Of a DNA stretch of 16,936 bases, positions 6,944 to 13,431 are shown piece after piece. The position numbers were made by a program, and so were the translations under genes. The notes beneath the pieces are model-generated. The model ran no database searches, was not told the DNA's origin, and saw nothing but the letters and a program-made list of their open reading frames with translations. Position 1 is the first letter of the stretch, and every line of letters begins with the position of its first letter. The DNA is from Saprospiraceae bacterium (GTDB taxonomy: Bacteria > Bacteroidota > Bacteroidia > Chitinophagales > Saprospiraceae), in the NCBI GenBank assembly GCA_013361075.1, contig JABWAJ010000048.1, forward strand, positions 1 to 16,936, given 5' to 3'.

Positions 6944-8107
6944 ATGAATCTACACATGATCACCACCAATCTGCTGGTATCCGGCAACATCCTTCTTTTG
7001 ATGCTTGGCGGCTTGCAGGGCTTATTACTTGGTTTTTTGCTGCTCCGTAAAAAAGCATACCGGGAAGGTTACGGCTTTTTGATCTTCTATTTGACCGTCA
7101 TGATTGCCCAGCTTGTTTTCAAAGTGCTGGACAAGTGGTGGATGATGCAGCAGCTACATACGGCTTATAGAATCAGCTACCTTTTGCCCTTTTTGTACGG
7201 TCCTTTGGTATTGCTTTTTGCCAAAAGTTTTGCGGCCGGATCCGACCGTTTTAAGCTTTCGGACACTTTACACTTTGCGCCTTTTCTGTTGTGTTGCGGA
7301 GGGCTTTATTTCAGATATTCCTGGCCTTGGGCCGGTTGGGCAATTGAAGCAATGAAAAGCTGGAATGCACTGGCCCCCCAACTGGTATTGCTTGGAGCTT
7401 ATCACTACCGGGCATTTAGCCTATGCTCCCGGGTTTTGGATGCGGATGTTAAGCTGGCGGAAAAAGGGCATTGGATCAGGCAATTCATCTTACATTCCTG
7501 GTGGATTTGCAGTACGATAAGTTGCCTGTTGATTTTGATTTACCAAACCTACCCGAATCTGGCAGCGCTTCGATTCGGATTTGTCTTACTGACTGTTTTT
7601 ATTTATTGGGTGAGTTACAGCGCATTGCAACAGCCTGCTTTGTTTTTCCGACCCTCTGCCTTGCCTTGGAACGAAACGGCCCTTCCCCCTCCAAATGGCC
7701 GTGTGGTTTTGCCAAACAAAGAAAAAAAATACGTCAATTCGGCATTGAAAGAATCAGAAGCGGCCCGGATTGAAGCCACCTTGCAAGAACTTGCCCTGCA
7801 GAGGATTTTTACTGACAACGCACTGACCATAGAAAAACTGGCAGAACTGGCCGGGACAAACCGCCACACTTTATCCCAGGTGTTGAACGAACGGCTTGGC
7901 AAATCCTTTTTCGACTACGTCAACGGGCTTCGGGTCGCCGAAGCAAAACGCCTCCTTGGAGACCCTTTGCGCCAGCATCTCAAAATTTCTGCCATCGCTT
8001 ATGATGCAGGATTTAACTCTCTTTCGGTGTTCAATGATGTTTTTAAAAAGCAGACCGGACAAACGCCATCAGATTTCAGGAAAATAGTAATGATTAGCCG
8101 GATATAG
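6944..8107 (+). CDS. Membrane-bound AraC-family transcriptional regulator (7TM-HTH)
   Basis: The 387-aa protein joins an N-terminal membrane domain to a C-terminal AraC DNA-binding domain. Hydrophobic segments lie at about 13-33, 43-61, 77-95, 108-124, 140-155, 178-200 and 208-228, i.e. about seven helices. A charged linker (235-280) leads to the paired HTH at about 285-381. The first helix-turn-helix is around LTIEKLAELAGTNRHTLSQVLNE and the second around ISAIAYDAGFNSLSVFNDVFKK, ending in the typical GQTPSDFRK. The architecture, common in Bacteroidota, suggests a receptor that senses a ligand at the membrane and regulates nearby genes directly; the ligand is unknown. Candidate targets are the adjacent hydrolase-TPR gene or the permeases. 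The ATG at 6944 is used; an ATG at 6956 is equally possible and changes little. Confidence 0.88.
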   Translation: MNLHMITTNLLVSGNILLLMLGGLQGLLLGFLLLRKKAYREGYGFLIFYLTVMIAQLVFKVLDKWWMMQQLHTAYRISYLLPFLYGPLVLLFAKSFAAGSDRFKLSDTLHFAPFLLCCGGLYFRYSWPWAGWAIEAMKSWNALAPQLVLLGAYHYRAFSLCSRVLDADVKLAEKGHWIRQFILHSWWICSTISCLLILIYQTYPNLAALRFGFVLLTVFIYWVSYSALQQPALFFRPSALPWNETALPPPNGRVVLPNKEKKYVNSALKESEAARIEATLQELALQRIFTDNALTIEKLAELAGTNRHTLSQVLNERLGKSFFDYVNGLRVAEAKRLLGDPLRQHLKISAIAYDAGFNSLSVFNDVFKKQTGQTPSDFRKIVMISRI

Positions 8108-8146
8108 AGTCCCGAAGTTATCGGTTCGGTAGGCTGCAGGCTTCTT

Positions 8147-8167
8147 TTGCCTCAAATTTGGGGGCAA
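8147..8167. promoter_or_regulatory. Small inverted repeat upstream of the hydrolase-TPR gene
   Basis: TTGCC (8147-8151) and GGCAA (8163-8167) form a 5-bp inverted repeat around an 11-base AT-rich centre, 27 bp upstream of the ATG at 8194. It could be an operator for the neighbouring AraC-type regulator or a weak hairpin. The short arms make chance a real possibility. Confidence 0.25.
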
Positions 8168-8193
8168 GAAATCACCTGACAAAATATGCAGCT

Positions 8194-9585
8194 ATGAAAA
8201 ACATCCTCTATGTCTTACTATTCCTTGCCACCACGGCAAGGGCTCAAAATCCGGGTGCCGTTCCTCCTCTGGATGGCCGTCAATACGGCGTCGTGCTGGA
8301 GCACCCGGGCATGAAGTCGGTTATTGTAAAATCCGACATCTCCTACCTGAACAATGACAAAGGCAACCTGCACATGGATGTCTACTTGCCGCCGGGGTTG
8401 AAAAAGCAGGAAAAACGCCCCGCTATTGTTTTCCTCAACGCCGTTGGCGATCAGGAAGGTGAAAGCAAATTAAAAAGTTGGGGCATCTACACGTCGTGGC
8501 CCCGGTTGATGGCCGCAAATGGCTATATCGGCATTTCTATGGAATCCGACGGCGACCGCATCCAGGAGTCGCTCCGCGGCATCTTTGATTTCCTCGCCAA
8601 AAACGCGGGGCAATTCAATATTGATCCCGAAAAAATGGGTGTATATGCCGCTTCCGCTAATGTAGGGCAATCTGTGGCTTACCTGATGGGGGAACACGCC
8701 AATAAGGGTATCCGGGCTGCCGTACTCTATTATGGCCATCACCAGGCTGGGCCTTACCGCAAAGACTTGCCCGTACTGTCTGTCATTGCAGAAGGCGACC
8801 TCCACCGAAGTCCCGGAACAGCCGATAACTTATGGAAGAATGTATTGGCCAATTATGCCCCGTGGACGATAAAAATGGCGTCCGGGCTGCCCCATGCTTT
8901 CGATGCTTTTTCAGACAATGATGCTGCCCGGCGTATTGTGATGGAAACCATTTCTTTTTGGAAAAACAACCTGGATCCGGTGCCGGTACCCAGCTGGAAG
9001 CCTGCTGAAGGCCGGGATCTTTTAGGCACTGTTGGGATAGATCGGGCCAAAGCGCTTGGGATGCTCGACCAGATGACAAAAAAATACCCGGAGGACATCA
9101 CTGTACTGGCCTACTATGCCAACGAACTGTCTGCCGACGGGCAACTGGCTGCAGCTGAATCCGTTTATTTAAAAATGCTGAAAATCAGCCCCGGTGATGT
9201 CCACGCAATGATGGACCTCATTGCATTGCTGTACAAGCAAAAGAAAACTGAAGAGGCAGAAAAATGGCTGGCTACCGCCTTTAGCTCCACAAGGCCGAGC
9301 GCAGATGCCTATAACAACCTGGCCTATAACCTGCTCGTTTTGGGAGAAGATGCCGAAGCAGCGAAGTGCTACGAAAAAGCCATTTCTATAAAACCCGAAG
9401 GTCTAACCTACTACAACCTTGCCTGCGCTTATTCCAAGAGCAAAAACCCCGACAAGGCATTTGCTGCACTCGAAAAAGCCATTGAGCACGGCTTCACTTA
9501 CCGGAATCAGTTTGAACATGATCCGGATTTGGAACCCCTAAAATCGGATAGCCGTTTTCAGGTGCTGCTGGCAAAAACGAAGTAA
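8194..9585 (+). CDS. Exported alpha/beta-hydrolase-like protein with C-terminal TPRs
   Basis: The start at 8194 is chosen because it gives a clear signal peptide, MKNILYVLLFLATTARA|Q; the in-frame TTG at 8158 would put 12 polar and charged residues before it. The 463-aa product has a dienelactone-hydrolase-like alpha/beta domain (about 45-262), a linker with a Pro-rich start, and TPR-like helices at about 300-440 (for example AYNNLAYNLLVLGEDAEAAKCYEKAISI), ending in SDSRFQVLLA. The nucleophile elbow reads YAASANVG (Ser154), where canonical hydrolases have G-x-S-x-G; both glycines are replaced. Candidate acid Asp202 (AEGDLH) and base His234 (GLPHAF) are present, but no HGG oxyanion motif is seen. 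It may be a weakly active or non-catalytic hydrolase, probably periplasmic. It follows the AraC-type gene by 86 bp and is convergent with the esterase. Confidence 0.82.
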   Translation: MKNILYVLLFLATTARAQNPGAVPPLDGRQYGVVLEHPGMKSVIVKSDISYLNNDKGNLHMDVYLPPGLKKQEKRPAIVFLNAVGDQEGESKLKSWGIYTSWPRLMAANGYIGISMESDGDRIQESLRGIFDFLAKNAGQFNIDPEKMGVYAASANVGQSVAYLMGEHANKGIRAAVLYYGHHQAGPYRKDLPVLSVIAEGDLHRSPGTADNLWKNVLANYAPWTIKMASGLPHAFDAFSDNDAARRIVMETISFWKNNLDPVPVPSWKPAEGRDLLGTVGIDRAKALGMLDQMTKKYPEDITVLAYYANELSADGQLAAAESVYLKMLKISPGDVHAMMDLIALLYKQKKTEEAEKWLATAFSSTRPSADAYNNLAYNLLVLGEDAEAAKCYEKAISIKPEGLTYYNLACAYSKSKNPDKAFAALEKAIEHGFTYRNQFEHDPDLEPLKSDSRFQVLLAKTK

Positions 9586-9596
9586 GGCCTGCCCTT

Positions 9597-9646
9597 AAAA
9601 CCTGATGTGACAGGAGGAAACTTTACAGGTTTTGGCAGGAACCTGT
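9597..9646. terminator. Hairpins between convergent genes, possible bidirectional terminator
   Basis: ACAGGTT (9625-9631), an 8-base loop and AACCTGT (9640-9646) form a stem in the 63-bp gap between two convergent stops. An overlapping alternative pairs AAAACCTG (9597-9604) with CAGGTTTT (9626-9633). The plus-strand transcript meets a T-rich run at about 9655-9666, inside the opposite gene's end. Position between convergent genes supports a terminator; the distance to the T-run weakens it. Confidence 0.45.
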
Positions 9647-9648
9647 AG

Positions 9649-10473
9649 TTACCCCTTTTTTATTTTTTCAATTCGCCGAACTTCTTTGATCAATAAAGGA
9701 AAACCGGGTTCGGTCATGCCGTGGTCGTAACCAGCCAATTCCAGGAGCCGGGTGTCTTTATGGCCTGCTACTTTCATCATCCGCATGAGGTAGGCGTTTT
9801 CTTCGTACCGTCCCAGCAATTCCAGTTCCCGGTCGCCCGTAATCAGCAACAAAGGGGGTGCATCCGGGCGGACGTGATAAAGGGGCGCCAACTGGTCGAT
9901 TACAGGCTGCGTATCCGGAATGCCGCGCTCTTCGCGGATTTTAAAATGAGTAATTGCCTGGCCACTGAAAGGAATGATGCCTGCAAGGGCATTGGCGTCA
10001 ATACCGTGTTTTTTGAGCCAGGATTTATCCAATCCGATCATGGTGGCCAGATATCCGCCGGCGGAATGCCCGGAAACAAAGATGAGCGCCGGATTTCCAC
10101 CGAAGTTTCTGATATTTCTGAACACCCAACCCACCGCCGCCGCTGCGTCTTCGATGTACGTTGGGGCTTTTATTTTCGGGTACATCCGATAATTAACGGC
10201 AACAACGCAAACCCCTTTTTCTTTCAAAGCCTCGGGAATTTCCTTGTTCCCGGCTGCTAAACCTCCGCCGTGGAACCACACAATGGTGGCGTAATCTTTC
10301 TGATCTTTTGGATAATAGATGTCCAAAACACACCGCTCGTTGAGGTAAGCGTCTGCCTGATTGACCGAGTCGTCATAATAATGGATATTTTGCCTGGTTT
10401 CATAGGGTATTGCCTGTGCATAACAAGCCATTCCGAAGGCGAAAAAAATGATGGACCATAACATTTGCCTCAT
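9649..10473 (-). CDS. Exported alpha/beta-hydrolase esterase (HSL/carboxylesterase type)
   Basis: The 274-aa protein begins with a signal peptide (MRQMLWSIIFFAFGMACYAQA, cleavage probably near residue 20). It carries the full set of an alpha/beta esterase of the hormone-sensitive-lipase-like group: oxyanion motif HGGG (68-71) in TIVWFHGGG, nucleophile Ser137 in GHSAGG, acid Asp214 in ITGDRE, and His251 in GYDHGMT. It should hydrolyse ester bonds of small acyl or acetyl substrates in the periplasm; polysaccharide- or xenobiotic-ester substrates are possible but not shown. It faces the hydrolase-TPR gene tail to tail and is divergent from permease B across a 314-bp gap. A hairpin GGATGC-TTTGGG-GCATCC (10514-10531) lies about 40 bp upstream of its start and could be an operator. 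The function class is secure; the substrate is not. Confidence 0.9.
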   Translation of the reverse strand: MRQMLWSIIFFAFGMACYAQAIPYETRQNIHYYDDSVNQADAYLNERCVLDIYYPKDQKDYATIVWFHGGGLAAGNKEIPEALKEKGVCVVAVNYRMYPKIKAPTYIEDAAAAVGWVFRNIRNFGGNPALIFVSGHSAGGYLATMIGLDKSWLKKHGIDANALAGIIPFSGQAITHFKIREERGIPDTQPVIDQLAPLYHVRPDAPPLLLITGDRELELLGRYEENAYLMRMMKVAGHKDTRLLELAGYDHGMTEPGFPLLIKEVRRIEKIKKG

Positions 10474-10513
10474 GTCAGACTGATTTTAGGATAAATGATG
10501 ATTTTCAAAACAG

Positions 10514-10531
10514 GGATGCTTTGGGGCATCC
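10514..10531. repeat. Perfect 6-bp inverted repeat upstream of the esterase
   Basis: GGATGC, six-base spacer, GCATCC, in the gap between the divergent esterase and permease B. It could be a regulator site for the esterase or a structure without function. A second small palindrome, GGAGG-TAAG-CCTCC, lies at 10585-10598. Confidence 0.3.
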
Positions 10532-10665
10532 ATCCTGAATCTATTTCCGTTCAAAACTAATAATTGATCCGGAAATGCAAGGCGGGAGGTAAGCCTCCGG
10601 GCCATCCTTTTCCTTATGGCGTTGATCTGCCAGATAAAACAGGCGTCCGCCTACGCACACTTCCT

Positions 10666-10681
10666 TGTCCGGAATCGAACA
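10666..10681. promoter_or_regulatory. Candidate enhancer-binding-protein site (palindrome) of permease B
   Basis: TGTCC-GGAATC-GAACA has the same half-sites and spacing as 4332-4347 upstream of permease A, centred near -88 from the predicted start. An overlapping inverted repeat CCGGAA (10669-10674)/TTCCGG (10686-10691) might be an extra or alternative contact here; it is not kept in the A copy. Confidence 0.6.
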
Positions 10682-10735
10682 ATATTTCCGGCAATCTTAA
10701 ACTACAAGTTATTTAAAACAAGCCACTTGCATTCA

Positions 10736-10751
10736 TGGCACACCAATTGCG
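10736..10751 (+). promoter_or_regulatory. Sigma-54 (-24/-12) promoter of permease B
   Basis: TGGCAC-ACCAA-TTGCG fits the sigma-54 consensus with exact spacing (GG at 10737-10738, GC at 10749-10750). The predicted start is near 10762, giving a leader of about 26 bases to the ATG at 10788. The leader shares CGGC-A/T-GATCATTT with the permease A leader (4426-4438 against 10762-10774). Confidence 0.8.
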
Positions 10752-10787
10752 CTACCCAACCCGGCAGATCATTTTAAATCAATACGC

Positions 10788-13259
10788 ATGTGGACCAACT
10801 ACCTGAAAATCGCCCTGCGGAATTTCCGGCGGCAAACCTTCTTCTCCCTGATCAATGTAACAGGCCTGGCTGTCGGGCTGGCAGCTTGCTGGCTCATCGG
10901 CCTTTTTGTGGTGCATGAGCAAAATTACGACCGGTTTCTTCCTGATGCCAGCCGGATTTGTGCTGTTGGTCTCGACCTGAAGATGGGCGATATGCAGGGT
11001 CGCACCACCAATACCCCACCGCCGATCGGGCCGCGTCTGGTAGCCGATTACCCCGAAATTGAACTGGCGGCCCGCACGTTCCACCTTGGCGATGTAGTGG
11101 TGCGCCGCGACCATTCAGGGCATGCGCCGTTGGTATTTACAGAAAATACCGCCATGGCAACGGATACGGCTTTCATCGAATTGTTTGGTTTTCCGATGGC
11201 GGAAGGTGATGCTGCCACAGCTTTAGACGCGCCGGGGAGTCTGGTGCTGACCGAAAAAGCTGCTGAAAAATACTTTGGAAAAACCCCGGCAATGGGGCAG
11301 GCGCTGGCACTGAACGACCGCCTGTTTAAGGTAACAGGCATCGTCAAAAACCTGCCTTCTACCTCTACCCTACAGTTTGATTTTTTATTGCCAATGGCAG
11401 ATTTCAGAGTCGTGGAGAACTTTTCCTGGAGCTGGATCTGGTTGCAGGTTGACACCTGGGTAAAGTTGCGCAAAACCCCTGATGCATCAGATATTGCTGC
11501 GCTGGAGGCCAAATTTCCTGCAATGGTGCGGGCTTATGCCCCCGCGGCTTACGAGCGCATCGGCCAAAACTTTGAAGAAAACCTGAAAAAAGGCGACCGG
11601 CTTGACGTTCGGTTGCTGGCTTTAACGGAGTTACACCTCGATTCCGGCGATTTGATTTCGAGGCTTACCACCCTGGGCAACCGGCAACAGGTGCACATTT
11701 TCAGCATCGTGGGTGCCTTGATATTGTTGCTCGCCTGTGTCAATTTCATGAATCTTTCCACTGCCCGTTCCATGCGGCGTGCGCGGGAAGTAGGCGTACG
11801 CAAAGCCCTTGGTTCGCAGCGCACTGCCTTAGCAGGGCAGTTTCTCACCGAAGCACTTTTATACGGCGTTGTGGCGATGGTGCTGGCGACTGCACTGGCC
11901 GGCTTGTCTTTACCGGGATTTAATCAGTTGACAGAACTTGAGTTATCGCTTGCTGACTTGTTTTCACCAAAAATTGCCTGGTTGGCCGTTGGCCTGCCTT
12001 TGCTGGCCGGGGTGACCGGAGGGCTGTATCCGGCCCTTTACCTGTCCAAATTTAAAACAACTGAAATTTTCAAATCCGCTTCCGGCTCCTCCAAAGGCGG
12101 CCACGCTGGTATCCGGAGCGGGTTGGTAGTTTTCCAGTTTGCCGTTTCCATCGCCCTGATGTTTGGTTCGTTTGTAGTGTACCGGCAATTGGAATTTGCC
12201 CGGAAGCAATCGCCGGGTTTGCAACGCGAGCACGTGCTGGTTTTGCCGGGTGCCCGGCATTTTGAATCGCCATCGGCACGCGAAACCTTCCGTCAGCAAT
12301 TGTTGCAACTACCGGAAGCCGTTGACGCGACCTGGTCTACCTACCTGCCTTCGCTGGGTAGTTTTGGCGACTACTATGAACCTGAACAAGGTGCACAAGA
12401 CCAAGCCGTGGCCCCCACGTTATTGCTGAGTTCCTTTTTAACCGACGCCAATTTTGCGCCCACACTGGGCATTGAAATCATTGCCGGGCGAAACTTCCAG
12501 TCGAACTCCAAACTAGATTCCACCTCCGTCATTTTGAATGAATCGGCTGTAAAAGCCCTGGGATGGCAGGATCCTGTCGGGAAATGGATGCGTTATCCGG
12601 GCAACGAAAACCAGCGGTTCCAGGTCGTTGGCGTCATGCGGGATTTCCACTTGGCTTCGGTCAAAAACCTGATCGAACCCACTGCTTTGTTCCACGAATC
12701 TTCAAAAACCTACCAGACCTGGGGTTCCTACATCGCGGTCCGGTTGAAAGCAGGCTCCGAAAAAACGGCGGTTGAAAAAACAGCTGCGCTTTGGAAAGCA
12801 GCTGTTCCAGGCGCGCCGTTTGAATACGATTTTCTCGATGCTGCCTTTGCGCGGTTGTATCGGGAAGAAGCTAAAACTGCGTCCGTTTTGGGTGTTTTTA
12901 CCGGATTAGCGCTGTTCATCGGCTGTCTGGGGTTGTTTGCATTGGCTACCTTCACGGCAGAGCAACGCACAAAAGAAATCGGCATCCGCAAAGTACTGGG
13001 CGCTTCAGTGGCGGGCATCACGGGGTTATTGGCTAAAGATTTTTTAAAACTGGTCTTGATTGCCATTGCGATTGCTACACCGGTTGCCTGGTATTTTATG
13101 CAGGAATGGCTGGCCGATTTTGTATATCGCATTAATTTACAGTGGTGGATGTTTGCACTAGCCGGTGGTGTGGCTATAGTCATAGCTTTTTTTACTGTAA
13201 GTTTCCAGAGTGTAAAAGCCGCACTGGCGAACCCGGTGAAGAGTTTGCGGAGCGAGTAG
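10788..13259 (+). CDS. FtsX/MacB-like ABC transporter permease (B)
   Basis: This 823-aa protein has the same eight-helix, two-periplasmic-domain plan as A. TM1 is at about 17-40 (FFSLINVTGLAVGLAACWLI), the first periplasmic domain about 45-300, and TM2 about 303-323, followed by the coupling-region motif REVGVRKALGSQR (about 333-345). TM3-TM5 are at about 353-375, 395-420 and 441-465, the second periplasmic domain about 470-690, and TM6 about 698-722 followed by EQRTKEIGIRKVLGAS. TM7 is at about 751-772 and TM8 about 785-808, with the end ALANPVKSLRSE. The start MWTNYLKIALRNFRRQ is the usual one for this family. A sigma-54 promoter and palindrome precede it. It heads a run of three same-strand permease genes (172-bp and 87-bp gaps). 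Substrate and ATPase partner are not visible here. Confidence 0.9.
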   Translation: MWTNYLKIALRNFRRQTFFSLINVTGLAVGLAACWLIGLFVVHEQNYDRFLPDASRICAVGLDLKMGDMQGRTTNTPPPIGPRLVADYPEIELAARTFHLGDVVVRRDHSGHAPLVFTENTAMATDTAFIELFGFPMAEGDAATALDAPGSLVLTEKAAEKYFGKTPAMGQALALNDRLFKVTGIVKNLPSTSTLQFDFLLPMADFRVVENFSWSWIWLQVDTWVKLRKTPDASDIAALEAKFPAMVRAYAPAAYERIGQNFEENLKKGDRLDVRLLALTELHLDSGDLISRLTTLGNRQQVHIFSIVGALILLLACVNFMNLSTARSMRRAREVGVRKALGSQRTALAGQFLTEALLYGVVAMVLATALAGLSLPGFNQLTELELSLADLFSPKIAWLAVGLPLLAGVTGGLYPALYLSKFKTTEIFKSASGSSKGGHAGIRSGLVVFQFAVSIALMFGSFVVYRQLEFARKQSPGLQREHVLVLPGARHFESPSARETFRQQLLQLPEAVDATWSTYLPSLGSFGDYYEPEQGAQDQAVAPTLLLSSFLTDANFAPTLGIEIIAGRNFQSNSKLDSTSVILNESAVKALGWQDPVGKWMRYPGNENQRFQVVGVMRDFHLASVKNLIEPTALFHESSKTYQTWGSYIAVRLKAGSEKTAVEKTAALWKAAVPGAPFEYDFLDAAFARLYREEAKTASVLGVFTGLALFIGCLGLFALATFTAEQRTKEIGIRKVLGASVAGITGLLAKDFLKLVLIAIAIATPVAWYFMQEWLADFVYRINLQWWMFALAGGVAIVIAFFTVSFQSVKAALANPVKSLRSE

Positions 13260-13287
13260 GGGCGGCCCTTGCTGTCTCCCAATACAC

Positions 13288-13300
13288 GAGGCGGAGCCTC
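13288..13300 (+). other. Hairpin in the B-C intergenic gap
   Basis: GAGGC-GGA-GCCTC folds into a tight 5-bp stem 29 bp after the permease B stop. A related AGGC-CGAA-GCCT stem follows at 13317-13328. No T-tract follows, so these look more like RNA-processing or stabilising structures between two co-transcribed genes than terminators. Confidence 0.3.
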
Positions 13301-13349
13301 ATAAATAGAAGACTCGAGGCCGAAGCCTTGCGCCAGCAATGAGAACATT

Positions 13350-13377
13350 GCATTGCCTGGAATACAAAAGGCAATGC
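13350..13377 (+). other. 9-bp inverted repeat upstream of permease C
   Basis: GCATTGCCT (13350-13358), a 10-base loop and AGGCAATGC (13369-13377) make a perfect stem, 54 bp upstream of the permease C ATG. It could be an operator, an attenuating hairpin in a B-C transcript, or a regulator site for C alone. No sigma-54 element is found in this gap. Confidence 0.4.
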
Positions 13378-13431
13378 GCAGGAATCGACTCATAAACAAC
13401 CAGTTAATATTTTAATTTTCAATACAAAAGC

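Larger units (their letters stand above)
10474..10787. other. Gene-free divergent region between esterase and permease B
   Basis: There is no ORF of note. The left third holds small inverted repeats near the esterase start (10514-10531, 10585-10598). From 10594 on it is the B copy of the control cassette shared with permease A, uninterrupted by the MITE. No confident housekeeping promoter for the minus-strand esterase was recognised. Confidence 0.6.

Noticed and set aside
8158..8193. TTG start for the hydrolase-TPR gene
   Set aside because: It would place polar residues ahead of an otherwise clean signal peptide; the ATG at 8194 is preferred.
12728..13399. 223-aa minus-strand reading frame
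   Set aside because: It lies antisense to the 3' end of permease B, whose protein is well supported; it is rich in Ser/Arg/Ala as expected for a shadow frame and shows no domain.
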